In this document: positions 1-8,911 of the stretch, in pieces | Layout of the letters: every line of letters starts with the position of its first letter | Position numbering within the stretch: position 1 is the stretch's first letter | Origin: Ralstonia thomasii | GTDB taxonomy: Bacteria > Pseudomonadota > Gammaproteobacteria > Burkholderiales > Burkholderiaceae | Direction: 5' to 3' (one strand) | NCBI RefSeq assembly: GCF_958405895.1 | Contig: NZ_CATZAR010000018.1 | DNA length: 64,000 bases | Translations under genes and position numbers: made by a program | Notes under the pieces: generated by a model | The model's database searches: none | Told to the model about the DNA's origin: nothing | What the model saw: the letters and a program-made list of their open reading frames with translations, nothing else

Positions 1-161
1 ACGTCGCCTGCCCGCAGACCCCAAAAGTGACGTCATTTACACCTCGAGCCATGCACTCAAGTCATCCGCCAGGATGGACGATAAAAGGCGGGTAATTCGA
101 CGTTTTGAAGGGCGTGAGCCGCCGATACAGTGCGGGTCCGATCCACGCATTTCCCATCGCC

Positions 162-551
162 ATGTGGACTTTCTCCGAACGCTCCGCCGCATCTCTGATG
201 CTGGCCGCGCTGCTGGCACTGGCCGGCTGTGCGCAAATGCCTGCCCAGACGCCCGCCCCGGTGGCCCGCACCGCGCCCACCGGCGAAGTCATGACCTTCG
301 CCATCCCGCCCGATGCGCTGGGCGCGCATGATCCGCAACTGACCGCTGTGCTGACCAAGGCTGGCGCGCTCGCCGCTGCACAAAAACGGTCGGCGACGAT
401 CCAGGTGGCCGCGCTGGCACAGGATTTCCGCTATCTGAACCAGGCGCTATGGAACGGCGTGCCCGCGCAGCGCGCCGGCTATGTCCGCCTGGAAAACCTG
501 ACCGTCAGCGCCAGCCAGCCCTATAGCGTGACGATCCGCACGCAGGATTAA
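162..551 (+). CDS. small outer-membrane-type lipoprotein, unknown role
   Basis: A 129-residue protein beginning at ATG 162. An in-frame upstream start at 105 would add 19 residues ahead of the signal sequence and is less likely. The N-terminus has a short charged stretch, a Leu/Ala-rich core and a lipobox LAGC, so it should be lipid-modified and placed in the envelope. The mature part is Ala/Pro-rich, then has an amphipathic helix rich in Ala and Gln. I do not recognise a family. It is followed after 10 bp by an exported protein and then a lytic transglycosylase, so the three are probably one operon serving an envelope-spanning structure. That role is inference from context. Confidence 0.6.
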   Translation: MWTFSERSAASLMLAALLALAGCAQMPAQTPAPVARTAPTGEVMTFAIPPDALGAHDPQLTAVLTKAGALAAAQKRSATIQVAALAQDFRYLNQALWNGVPAQRAGYVRLENLTVSASQPYSVTIRTQD

Positions 552-561
552 GAGGACCTTC

Positions 562-900
562 ATGCGTATGACCCATCTGCTCTTCCCGCTCACCGTCGGC
601 CTGCTGACGGTACCGGCCGCCTCGGCTTTTGCCGCGCCGCCCGATGCACTGATGCCGGCGACGGCCGCGGCGCCCGACCGGGTCTATCCGCCCCTGCCCT
701 CGCTGGCGATGCTGCCGCCGGGCGGCGGCGCCGAAATCGAGCCTGCGCCTGCCGCCCACACGCGTGGCAGCAAGCGCAAGGTTGTGACGACGCAGTGGCG
801 CAAGGCGACCGAGCCGGTGCCGCGCATGGTGGTGTCGGAGGCATCGCACACGTATCTGGCCGGGATCGAGCGACAGCTTGAAGTGGCCCTGCAGAAGTAA
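562..900 (+). CDS. exported proline/alanine-rich hypothetical protein
   Basis: A 112-residue protein with an AGGA-type ribosome site a few bases before its ATG. Residues 1-25 form a Sec signal peptide ending in an Ala-rich cleavage region (AFAAPP). The rest is Pro/Ala-rich and low in complexity up to residue 70, followed by a short charged tail. No family is recognised. The gene lies between a lipoprotein and a lytic transglycosylase with gaps of 10 and 24 bp, which suggests co-transcription and a periplasmic job next to the cell wall. Confidence 0.6.
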   Translation: MRMTHLLFPLTVGLLTVPAASAFAAPPDALMPATAAAPDRVYPPLPSLAMLPPGGGAEIEPAPAAHTRGSKRKVVTTQWRKATEPVPRMVVSEASHTYLAGIERQLEVALQK

Positions 901-924
901 TCCACGATCTCCGCCGGAGCCGTC

Positions 925-1398
925 ATGCCCCTCGCCCGCCCTCTTCGCTTGAACTGCAGCCGCCTTGGCGCGGCGCTTGTGCTGGCCGCCTCCAGCGTTG
1001 CTGCGCACGCCGCCTCGGGCGATTGCTTTGAGCAGGCCGGTACCTATCAGGGCGTCAACCCGACGGTGCTGCGCGCCATCGTGTGGTTTGAATCGAAGGG
1101 TGATGCGGGCGCCATCCACCGCAACGCAGATGGCTCGGTCGACATCGGCCAGGCGCAGATCAATTCAATCCACTTCAGCACGCTGGCGCGCTACGGCGTG
1201 CCGCGCCGTGCACTGACCGACGCCTGCGTCAACGTGTTCGTAGCGGCCTGGCTGCTCAAGCAGAAGATGGTCCGCCATGGAAATACATGGCGGGCCATCG
1301 GCGCGTATCACTCGGAAACGCCTGCCCACCGCGACGCCTATGCGCGCAGCATCCAGCGGGTGCTGATGTCGTGGGGGGAATTGCGGGCCGACCGCTGA
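925..1398 (+). CDS. lytic transglycosylase (SLT domain, IagB/PilT/VirB1-like)
   Basis: A 157-residue periplasmic murein-cleaving enzyme. A signal peptide covers residues 1-30. The SLT fold follows, with the catalytic glutamate at about residue 56 in the motif WFESKGD and the downstream IGQAQIN motif equivalent to the family's GLMQIN near 74-80. The short single-domain form is typical of the specialised transglycosylases that open the wall for secretion systems, pili or flagella. Here it ends a three-gene run with two small exported proteins, and a flagellar chaperone gene faces it. Which machine it serves cannot be decided from this window. Confidence 0.85.
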   Translation: MPLARPLRLNCSRLGAALVLAASSVAAHAASGDCFEQAGTYQGVNPTVLRAIVWFESKGDAGAIHRNADGSVDIGQAQINSIHFSTLARYGVPRRALTDACVNVFVAAWLLKQKMVRHGNTWRAIGAYHSETPAHRDAYARSIQRVLMSWGELRADR

Positions 1399-1429
1399 AT
1401 CGGGTCCGGCCCTGGAACCAGGCTGCCGC

Positions 1430-1807
1430 TCAGTAGTACGAGACGGCGGCGTATGCCTGACGTGCGCCGATGGCACGGCGCTCGCCGCTGACCAGGCGCA
1501 TCAGCTCATCCTGACGCGGGCAGACCAGCGCACGCACACGGGCGTCGTTGGCCAGAATGCGCATCATCAGGTCGCGCTTGCGCTGTATTTCTTCGTGCGA
1601 CAAGGCCGGGCGCAGACCGTGGCCCAAGCGCTCCATGTGCGCCGCGCATTCGCGCTCCAGCAAGCTCACTTCGTCCCAGTCGCCGCGTTCTGCAGCATCC
1701 ACCATGTCTTCGGACAGGCTGGCGATGGCCTCGTAGCAGGCAAACAGGCCGGCGCTGTCGGAAACCGTATGGATCGGGCGGGCGGCGGTGGCGACAGTCC
1801 AGGACAT
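1430..1807 (-). CDS. fliT: FliT-like flagellar chaperone
   Basis: A 125-residue protein starting at ATG 1807, preceded by CTGGAG at good spacing. The reading frame stays open upstream to 2044, but that extension has no ribosome site. It is predicted to be helical throughout, with the pattern LSEDMVDAAERGDWDEV typical of FliT, the export chaperone for the filament cap protein FliD that also inhibits FlhDC in enteric bacteria. No other flagellar gene is in the window, so the identification rests on sequence pattern and length. About 190 bp upstream of the start lies a perfect inverted repeat that could be an operator. Confidence 0.7.
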   Translation of the reverse strand: MSWTVATAARPIHTVSDSAGLFACYEAIASLSEDMVDAAERGDWDEVSLLERECAAHMERLGHGLRPALSHEEIQRKRDLMMRILANDARVRALVCPRQDELMRLVSGERRAIGARQAYAAVSYY

Positions 1808-2218
1808 GCTGTGCTCCAGAGTCAAACGTTGTTGTTTGCAGCAAGCTAGTGCAATAGGCATGCCTGGCCGGTGCCGAGCCGTTTCCCACCCGCCCAGAAA
1901 TGCCGCCAAAGCCTTTGCTGGCTTGGGTTCGGAGGATACGGAGAGCGTCCGGCGGCGGGCATCGCAGACTCGAAAAACGGCCACTCGGGGCGAAGTTGTT
2001 ACGTTTCTGGAACGTAACGCGTAACGGGGCCGTAACGCCTTCACACCGCGAGCCGCCTAGCGCCTTGCACGACCAAATGCGCTTTCATTCCGGGGCGGGG
2101 CCCCACCTAGAGCGGTTACAATCACGCCTTTCCGTGAACGACGCGCACAGCCCGGATTCCACTGTGCTGCCGCCTCCTCCCGCGTCACGCAACCCCTTGA
2201 TTTAGAGCCTTTTTCACC
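1808..2218. other. intergenic region between divergent fliT and ychF
   Basis: This 411-bp spacer separates the leftward fliT-like gene from rightward ychF and must hold both promoters. The visible structure is the inverted repeat at 1998-2018 and two further CGTAAC copies just after it. I see no additional gene with a credible ribosome site. Confidence 0.5.
1998..2018. promoter_or_regulatory. inverted repeat with CGTAAC copies, possible operator
   Basis: Perfect 8-bp arms GTTACGTT and AACGTAAC flank a 5-bp spacer. CGTAAC recurs at 2020-2025 and 2031-2036. The arrangement is that of a dimeric repressor site with extra half-sites. It lies between divergent fliT and ychF. No T-run follows, so it is unlikely to be a terminator. 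Confidence 0.4.
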
Positions 2219-3313
2219 ATGAGCCTCCAATGCGGCATCGTCGGTCTGCCGAACGTCGGTAAGTCGACCCTGTTCAATGCCCTGACCAAAGCCGGCATCG
2301 CCGCCGAGAACTACCCGTTCTGCACGATCGAGCCCAACGTCGGCGTGGTGGAAGTGCCGGACGCCCGTCTGCAGGCACTGGCCGACATCGTCAAGCCCGA
2401 GCGGGTGCTGCCGGCAGTGGTCGAGTTCGTCGACATTGCGGGCCTGGTGGCGGGCGCCTCCAAGGGTGAGGGGCTGGGCAACCAGTTCCTGGCCAACATT
2501 CGCGAGACGGATGCCATCACGCACGTGGTGCGCTGTTTCGAAGATGAAAACGTGATCCACGTCGCCGGCAAGGTCGACCCGATCGCCGACATCGAGGTCA
2601 TCAACACCGAACTGGCCCTCGCTGACCTGGCTACGGTGGAAAAGGCGCTGCAGCGCTACACCAAGGCCGCCAAGTCGGGCAACGACAAGGAAGCCGCCAA
2701 GCTGGTCGCCGTGCTGGAAAAAGCGCAGAAGGTGCTGGACGAAGCCAAGCCCGTGCGCGGCCTGAACCTGACCGACGACGAATGGGCAACCATCAAGCCG
2801 CTGTGCCTGATCACCGCGAAGCCGACCATGTACGTTGCCAACGTGCGCGAAGACGGCTTCGAGAACAACCCGCATCTGGATGCCGTGCGCAACTACGCCG
2901 CGCAGACGAATTCGCCGGTGGTGGCTGTGTGCGCCGCCATCGAAGCCGAAATCGCGGATCTGGATGACGCCGACAAGGCCGAATTCCTTGCCGACATCGG
3001 CATGGACGAACCCGGCCTGAACCGCGTGATCCGCGCGGCCTTCAAGCTGCTGGGCCTGCAAACCTACTTCACCGCCGGTGTGAAGGAAGTGCGCGCCTGG
3101 ACGATCCACATCGGCGACACGGCGCCCCGCGCCGCAGCGGCCATCCACACCGACTTCGAACGCGGCTTCATCCGCGCCCAGACCATTTCGTACGACGATT
3201 TCATCCAGTACAAGGGCGAACAGGGTGCCAAGGAAGCCGGCAAGATGCGCGCCGAAGGTAAGGAATACATCGTCAAGGACGGCGACGTGCTGCACTTCCT
3301 GTTCAACGTCTGA
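2219..3313 (+). CDS. ychF: redox-responsive ATPase/GTPase YchF (Obg family)
   Basis: A 364-residue P-loop NTPase of the Obg/YchF group, which binds ribosomes and, unlike most GTPases, prefers ATP because the G4 motif is altered. The P-loop GLPNVGKST is at residues 9-17, and the G3 region reads DIAGLVAGASKGEGLGNQFL. The C-terminal part is the TGS-like domain ending in LHFLFNV, as in the whole family. Length and both ends match the family. The gene stands alone with its own terminator directly after the stop codon. Confidence 0.97.
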   Translation: MSLQCGIVGLPNVGKSTLFNALTKAGIAAENYPFCTIEPNVGVVEVPDARLQALADIVKPERVLPAVVEFVDIAGLVAGASKGEGLGNQFLANIRETDAITHVVRCFEDENVIHVAGKVDPIADIEVINTELALADLATVEKALQRYTKAAKSGNDKEAAKLVAVLEKAQKVLDEAKPVRGLNLTDDEWATIKPLCLITAKPTMYVANVREDGFENNPHLDAVRNYAAQTNSPVVAVCAAIEAEIADLDDADKAEFLADIGMDEPGLNRVIRAAFKLLGLQTYFTAGVKEVRAWTIHIGDTAPRAAAAIHTDFERGFIRAQTISYDDFIQYKGEQGAKEAGKMRAEGKEYIVKDGDVLHFLFNV

Positions 3314-3333
3314 CCCCGCGCACGTCCAACGAG

Positions 3334-3363
3334 AAAGCCCCGCAGTGATTGCGGGGCTTTTTT
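3334..3363 (+). terminator. rho-independent terminator of ychF
   Basis: The arms AAAGCCCCGC and GCGGGGCTTT flank a 7-nt loop and run into a T-tract, 20 bp after the ychF stop codon. Confidence 0.95.
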
Positions 3364-3651
3364 CATGGGCGAGGCGCAAGCACGCAGCGGTGGCCCGCCA
3401 GACGAATGCCGTCCCCACCCTTGTAACGTTGAGGCGGCCCAGCATCACTTTTTTACACGCGGGCAAGTGAACAAGACGGCTTCGATGCTCGGCAAGGCCC
3501 ATCGCTGCGCCATTTTCACGTCGCTGGCACGCCGGTTGCGTGAAACGCGGCAGATACGCTGAACCCCGGCAGGCCGCTTCCGCCCGGGGCAGCCCGCCGC
3601 CCCGACTGGCATTCAGCCAGGACCGTTCGGACGGCGCACTCGCCCAACGCC

Positions 3652-5940
3652 ATGAGTTCGCAATCGCCTCCGCCCTTGTCTGCAATTGACGACATCGACG
3701 CCTCGACCGGTATCGGCAGCAACGCTGCCATCCAGTCGCGCGGGGTGTTGCTGTGCCTGTCCGAACCCGATCTGCGCATCCATCAGGTGAGTGAAAACCT
3801 GGAGGCCGCGCTGGGTACGCCACTGGCCACCGCGCTGCAGGCGCCTGTTGACCATGTCATCGGCACGGCGGGGCGCGAGGTGCTGGAGCGCGCCCTGGGC
3901 ACGCACAGCATCGACGGACACCCCTTGTATATCGGCACACTCCTGACGCCGCACGGGCACGCACTCGACGCGGTGGTGCATCGGCACAAGGGCACGCTCA
4001 TCCTGGAGGTGGAACCCGCCATGCATGCGGCCGACGGCGCGTTTGCGTCGATGTATCCGCTGGTGCGCACCTTTGTCGCCAGCCTGCAAGCCGTAGGCAC
4101 GATCGATGCGCTGACGGACCTCGCCGCGCGCGAAGTCCACCACCTCACCCACTTTGGCCGCGTCACGATCTACCGCATTGAGCGCGATGGCTCCTTGCAA
4201 GCGCTCGCTGAAGCGCGCAACGAGGCCTATGACACGCTGGTCGGTACGCACCTGTCTGGCGCCGGCATAACGCCCGAACTGCGCAATCTGTATAGCCACA
4301 ACCCCTTGCGCCTGGTGGCAGACGTCGACGACACGCCGGTGGGGCTGGTGCCCCCGCTGCATCCGTCCACCGGGCGGACGACCGATCTGACCTACGCGGC
4401 CTTGCGCGCGGCTTCCGATGCGCAGCGCGAAACCATGCGCCGCATGGGCGCGAAGGCGTCGCTCACGCTGGCGCTTACGGTGCGCGGGAACCTGTGGGGC
4501 TTGATCGCCTGCCACCATGCGACGCCCTGTTCGTTGTCGTTTGAAGTGCGCACGGCATGCGAACACCTGGCGCAGATTCTGTCGCTGCAGATCGAAGCGA
4601 AGGAAGATCGCGCCGAGATCGCCCACCGGCTGGAACTGCGACGCATCCTTGTGCGCCTGCTGGCCGCGATGGCCGACCGTGACCATTTCCACGAAGGCCT
4701 GCTCGAACATCCCGCCGATCTGCTGCGCTTTGCCTCGGCCAGCGGCGCCGCCATCGTTCGCCAGGGCGAGTGCGTGCGCATCGGTGCCGCGCCTGACGAA
4801 GCCAGCATCCTGCGCCTGACCGAATGGCTGGCCAATGCGCACCCCGGGGAGGTCTTCCACACCGACCGTGTGGCCGCCACCTACCCGGACAGCGCAGCGC
4901 TGCTGCCCCAGGCCAGTGGCGTGCTGGCCGTGCAGGTTTCGCAACTGCATCGCCACTACGTGCTGTGGTTCCGCCCCGAAACCCCGCACACCGTGCGCTG
5001 GGCGGGCGACGCACCGGACGCGGCCATCGCCCACGACAGCCAGCACGTGCTGGGCCGCACCCGCCATTGGCAGGAGCGCATCGCGCACACTTCGCGCCCG
5101 TGGCGCACAAGCGAAGTGGAAACCGCCGCGGAGTTCCGCTACGCCGTCCTGAACATCGTGCTGCGCCGCGCGGAAGAAGCCGCGGAGTTGGCCAGCGAAC
5201 TGCGCCGCGCCAACCACGAACTGGAAGCGTTTTCGTATTCCGTATCGCACGACTTGCGCGCGCCGCTGCGCCACATCGCCGGCTATGCCGAACTACTGGA
5301 CGAGATGGAGGGCCAGCACGTCTCGGCACGCGGGCGGCACTTTCTGCAGACGATCTCAGAGTCGTCGCGCTTTGCGGGCAAGCTGGTCGACGATCTGCTG
5401 ACCTTTTCGCAGATGGGCCGCGGCGCGCTTCATCTGACCGACGTCGATCTCGCACAGCTCGTGCGCGGCGTCGTGCGCGATCTGACGCCAGATCAGGGAC
5501 GTCGCCATATTGAATGGGACATCGCCACCTTGCCGGTGGTGCGCGCCGACCCGGCATTCCTGCAACTGGCGATGCGCAACCTGCTCTCCAACGCAGTCAA
5601 ATACACGCGCGGCCGTGACCCGGCGCGCATCCATATCGACGCCGAACAGACCGACGCCGAAACCATCGTGCGCATTGCCGACAACGGCGTGGGCTTCTCG
5701 ATGGAATACGTGGCCAAGCTGTTCGGCGTGTTCCAGCGGCTGCATCGCATGGACGAGTTCGAGGGCACCGGCATCGGCCTGGCTAATGTGCGGCGCATCA
5801 TCGATCGCCACGGCGGCCGCACCTGGGCCGAGGGCGAGCTTGATCGCGGCGCGACGTTCTACTTCGCGCTGCCGCGCACGCCGGACCCGCAGGCGGCATC
5901 CGCAGCGGGCCTCCGCACACCCGTGACTCGCGATGCCTGA
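3652..5940 (+). CDS. phytochrome-like sensor histidine kinase with degenerate chromophore pocket
   Basis: A 762-residue protein with the bacteriophytochrome layout: PAS (about 20-125), GAF (140-310), PHY (325-500), then a histidine kinase with the phosphoacceptor His at about 533 (SVSHDLRAPL), N-box NLLSNAVKYT, DNGVGF and GTGIGLANV. The core is clearly phytochrome (VTIYRIERDG, LRLVADVDDTPV, LWGLIACHH). Yet the bilin-attachment Cys of the N-terminus aligns with Asp16, the PASDIP motif reads SGAGIT at 202-207, the pocket His of the SPxH motif is Gln258, and the PHY tongue PRxSF reads LGRTRHW. No haem oxygenase gene is adjacent. It is therefore probably not a photoreceptor. The gene overlaps the next response regulator by one base, so they form a pair. 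Confidence 0.85.
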   Translation: MSSQSPPPLSAIDDIDASTGIGSNAAIQSRGVLLCLSEPDLRIHQVSENLEAALGTPLATALQAPVDHVIGTAGREVLERALGTHSIDGHPLYIGTLLTPHGHALDAVVHRHKGTLILEVEPAMHAADGAFASMYPLVRTFVASLQAVGTIDALTDLAAREVHHLTHFGRVTIYRIERDGSLQALAEARNEAYDTLVGTHLSGAGITPELRNLYSHNPLRLVADVDDTPVGLVPPLHPSTGRTTDLTYAALRAASDAQRETMRRMGAKASLTLALTVRGNLWGLIACHHATPCSLSFEVRTACEHLAQILSLQIEAKEDRAEIAHRLELRRILVRLLAAMADRDHFHEGLLEHPADLLRFASASGAAIVRQGECVRIGAAPDEASILRLTEWLANAHPGEVFHTDRVAATYPDSAALLPQASGVLAVQVSQLHRHYVLWFRPETPHTVRWAGDAPDAAIAHDSQHVLGRTRHWQERIAHTSRPWRTSEVETAAEFRYAVLNIVLRRAEEAAELASELRRANHELEAFSYSVSHDLRAPLRHIAGYAELLDEMEGQHVSARGRHFLQTISESSRFAGKLVDDLLTFSQMGRGALHLTDVDLAQLVRGVVRDLTPDQGRRHIEWDIATLPVVRADPAFLQLAMRNLLSNAVKYTRGRDPARIHIDAEQTDAETIVRIADNGVGFSMEYVAKLFGVFQRLHRMDEFEGTGIGLANVRRIIDRHGGRTWAEGELDRGATFYFALPRTPDPQAASAAGLRTPVTRDA

Positions 5941-6434
5941 TGGTTCTTTCCACGCTCATTGCCACCATGCTCAAACCCATCCTGCTCGTTGAAGACAATC
6001 CGAACGACCTCGAGCTGACCCTGCTGGCGCTGGAGCGCAGCCAGCTTGCCAACGATGTGGTCGTCACCCGCGACGGCGCTGAAGCGCTGGACTACCTGCA
6101 CGCGCGCAACCTGTACGCGCAACGCGTGCCGGGCAACCCTGCCGTGGTGCTGCTCGACTTGAAGCTGCCCAAGGTCGACGGGCTGGAAGTGCTGGCCGAG
6201 ATCCGTGCCACGCCCGCGCTCAAGAGCCTGCCCGTGGTCATGCTCACGTCGTCGCGCGAAGAAACCGATCTGCTGCGCAGCTACGAACTGGGCGTCAACG
6301 CCTACGTGGTCAAACCGGTGGAGTTCCGGGCGTTTGTCGATGCGATTGCCGACCTGGGCGTATTCTGGGCGGTGCTCAATGAACCGCCGCCCGGCTCCAC
6401 CCGGGCACGCCGCACGTTGCTGCCGGTAAGCTAG
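5940..6434 (+). CDS. single-domain response regulator (Rcp1-like)
   Basis: A 164-residue CheY-like receiver with no output domain. The acidic pair LVEDN is near residues 17-20, the phosphoacceptor is Asp73 (LLDLKLP), and the conserved Lys is in VVKPVEF near residue 124. Single-domain regulators with an extended loop (here ARNLYAQRVPGNPA) before the phospho-Asp strand are the usual partners of phytochrome kinases. The start overlaps the kinase stop as TGATG; a second ATG at 5967 is also possible. It presumably takes phosphate from the upstream kinase and passes it on or acts by protein contact. Confidence 0.9.
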   Translation: MVLSTLIATMLKPILLVEDNPNDLELTLLALERSQLANDVVVTRDGAEALDYLHARNLYAQRVPGNPAVVLLDLKLPKVDGLEVLAEIRATPALKSLPVVMLTSSREETDLLRSYELGVNAYVVKPVEFRAFVDAIADLGVFWAVLNEPPPGSTRARRTLLPVS

Positions 6435-6459
6435 CGGCCCATCCGGAGCATTCGCCCCC

Positions 6460-8418
6460 ATGCCCAATCTTCAACTGCTGCTGGTCGAAGACAATCCGCT
6501 CGACGCAGAACTTACGCGCGCACGGCTGGAAACCGCCAACCTGCAGGCTGACACCACGCTGGTCGACAACGAGACCGACTTCATCGCCCAACTGAGCGCG
6601 CGAACCTTCGACGCCATCCTGGCCGACTACATGCTGCCGCAGTTCACGGGGGCGGAGGCGCTCGACATTGCGCGCCGCATGGCACCGCAAACGCCGTTCA
6701 TCTTCGTGTCGGGTGCGCTGGGCGAAGAGCATGCGGTGGACATGCTCAAACGCGGCGCCACCGATTACGTCATCAAGCAGCGCCTGCAGCGCCTGCCCGT
6801 GGTGCTGCTGCGGGCGCTGGCCGAAGCAGCCGAACGCCGCCAGCGCATCGCCGCAGAAGCTGCCCTGCGCGAAGCGGAAACGCACTTCCGCCTGCTGATC
6901 AACGCGCTCAAGGAGCACGCCGTGCTCTCGCTCGACCCGCAGGGCATCGTGCGCACCTGGAATGCGGCGTCGCGCAGCATTCTTGGTTATGCGCGCGAAG
7001 ACATCCTCGGCAAATCGGCGGAGATTCTGTATCCGCAGGCCGCGCGCGAGGCAGGTGAATTCCAGCGCAAGCTCGAACGCGTGCGCCGCGAAGGCAGCCT
7101 CACCGACGACCGCTGGATGCTGCGCAAGGACGGCACGCCGTTCTACGCATCCAGCGTGGTCACCGCCATCCACAACGAGACGGGGCAACTGGTCGGCTTC
7201 TCCAAGATCATCCGCGACTCCACGGAAGAGCGCATCGCCGCAGACGCCCTGCGCCGTGCCAAGGAAGAAGCCGAGACCGCCAACCACGCCAAGGACCACT
7301 TCCTGGCCGTGCTCTCGCACGAGCTGCGCACGCCGCTCACGCCAATTCTGACCGCCGTGCATCTGCTGGAACTGCGCCAGGATCTGCCTGCTTATGTGGT
7401 CGCGCAGCTCGAAGTCGTGCGCCGCAACGCCGAACTGGAAGCACGCCTGATCGACGACCTGCTCGACATCACCGGCATTGCGCGCGGCAAGCTGGCCGTG
7501 AGCTTTGCGCTGGTCGACCTGTATCCGCTGCTGGAGAGCACGCTGGAGATGTCGCGCAACGACATGCAGGCCAAGCGGCTGTCGCTCAAGACGCGCTTCG
7601 AGGCGGGCCGCAGTCGGCTGTATGCCGACGGCGCGCGCATCCAGCAGGTGATCTGGAACCTAGTGCGCAACGCCGTCAAGTTCACGCCCGAAGGCGGCGC
7701 CATCGGGGTGCGCGTCTGGAACCCCTCGCCCTCCACCGTGGCCGTGGCCGTGAAGGACAACGGCATCGGCATCGAACCCGACGCGCTGCCGCGTATCTTC
7801 TCGGCGTTCGAGCAGGCCGATGCATCGATCACACAGCGCTTTGGCGGGCTTGGCCTGGGCCTGGCGATTGCCTATGCGCTGGTGCAGAAGCATGAGGGTT
7901 CATTGATCGCTGAGAGCGCCGGCCGCCACGAGGGCGCCACGTTCACGCTCACGCTGCCGCTGGCCACCGAGATGGTGCAGCCCGAGACGCCGCCGTCGCC
8001 GCCCTCGCCACGCGCCCAACCGACGCGCGGCCTGCACGTGCTGCTGGTGGAAGACAACGCCGATACGGCCGAAGCCATGTCGCAGATGCTGGAGATCCTC
8101 GGCCACAGCGTCGCCGTGGCCAATGGCGCGCGCACGGCCATGCAAGCCGCTGAATCCGGCACGTTCGATCTGCTGATCAGCGATATCGGCCTGCCGGACG
8201 GCAGCGGCCTGGACGTGGTGCGCGTTTTTGCCGAGCGGCAAGCCGCCCCGTCGATCGCGATTACGGGTTACGGCATGGAAGAAGACATCGCCCGCTGTCG
8301 TGACGCGGGCTTTACGGATCACCTGACCAAACCGGTGGACTTCAAGCGGCTGGAAACGCTGATGGCCGGCTATCTGGCCGCGCGCGACGCGCGCACCACC
8401 GGCGTGGGCGCGGGATAA
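6460..8418 (+). CDS. hybrid sensor kinase REC-PAS-HisKA-HATPase-REC
   Basis: A 652-residue cytoplasmic hybrid kinase with no membrane segment. Domain order: receiver 1 (1-120, Asp56), PAS (145-260), HisKA with His287 in LSHELRTPL, HATPase with NLVRNAVKFT, DNGIGI and GLGLGLAI, a proline-rich linker near 510-525, and receiver 2 with Asp575 in ISDIGLPDG. It begins 25 bp after the response regulator and completes a three-gene signalling cluster with the phytochrome-like kinase. A receiver at the N-terminus suggests its kinase activity is gated by phosphorylation from an upstream kinase, plausibly the neighbour. That link is inference. Confidence 0.92.
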   Translation: MPNLQLLLVEDNPLDAELTRARLETANLQADTTLVDNETDFIAQLSARTFDAILADYMLPQFTGAEALDIARRMAPQTPFIFVSGALGEEHAVDMLKRGATDYVIKQRLQRLPVVLLRALAEAAERRQRIAAEAALREAETHFRLLINALKEHAVLSLDPQGIVRTWNAASRSILGYAREDILGKSAEILYPQAAREAGEFQRKLERVRREGSLTDDRWMLRKDGTPFYASSVVTAIHNETGQLVGFSKIIRDSTEERIAADALRRAKEEAETANHAKDHFLAVLSHELRTPLTPILTAVHLLELRQDLPAYVVAQLEVVRRNAELEARLIDDLLDITGIARGKLAVSFALVDLYPLLESTLEMSRNDMQAKRLSLKTRFEAGRSRLYADGARIQQVIWNLVRNAVKFTPEGGAIGVRVWNPSPSTVAVAVKDNGIGIEPDALPRIFSAFEQADASITQRFGGLGLGLAIAYALVQKHEGSLIAESAGRHEGATFTLTLPLATEMVQPETPPSPPSPRAQPTRGLHVLLVEDNADTAEAMSQMLEILGHSVAVANGARTAMQAAESGTFDLLISDIGLPDGSGLDVVRVFAERQAAPSIAITGYGMEEDIARCRDAGFTDHLTKPVDFKRLETLMAGYLAARDARTTGVGAG

Positions 8419-8448
8419 GCCGCGCCAGAATGCCGCAGGACAGTCACC

Positions 8449-8691
8449 CTAGCGGCGCAACAGGCCCCATGCTGCAGATAGCAGCATGGCGCCTACCACG
8501 GCGGCCGTCCACGCCATGATCTGCCCATCGGCATACAGGTGAGCGAACTGGCCGCTGTAGTAGCCGACCAACGCTCCAATTCCGCCCGTCGCCAGCGCAG
8601 CCGCCCATCCCAGGCGTTTGCCTGCGGGATGCAGCCAACGCGCCGCCACGCCCACCGCCAACCCGATCCACAGCGGCCCGATCCACCCCAT
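8449..8691 (-). CDS. GlsB/YeaQ/YmgE-type small membrane protein
   Basis: An 80-residue protein with three hydrophobic segments separated by short Gly-rich turns, in the pattern of the transglycosylase-associated (GlsB/YeaQ/YmgE) family, whose role is linked to envelope stress but not well defined. The start at ATG 8691 gives MGWIGPLWIGLAVG, the normal beginning of the family; a longer open frame to 8802 is not needed. It is convergent with the hybrid kinase gene and stands alone. Confidence 0.65.
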   Translation of the reverse strand: MGWIGPLWIGLAVGVAARWLHPAGKRLGWAAALATGGIGALVGYYSGQFAHLYADGQIMAWTAAVVGAMLLSAAWGLLRR

Positions 8692-8911
8692 GCCTGTTCT
8701 CCGTATTGCCCTTGAGCGATTCAACTGGACGCGTACCTTAGCGCAGGACGCAGCGGAAGGCCACGGCGGTGCCCCGCGCGGCGCGTGACGAATAACCGAC
8801 ATTCATCCATACACGTCACCAGATTTGACCTGTGTCCTGCTGATCCGGGGGCCGGGCGTTATAATCCAGAGTGCTCAAAATTCGTGCCGTTTCTTTAACC
8901 GGCCGCCCCAC

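Noticed and set aside
2057..3823. 588-residue open frame on the minus strand
   Set aside because: It is antisense to ychF, whose protein is unmistakable. Long antisense frames are expected at this GC content.
3613..5274. 553-residue open frame on the minus strand
   Set aside because: Antisense shadow of the phytochrome-like kinase; its composition is the typical Arg/Gln/Gly/Val mix of GC-rich shadows.
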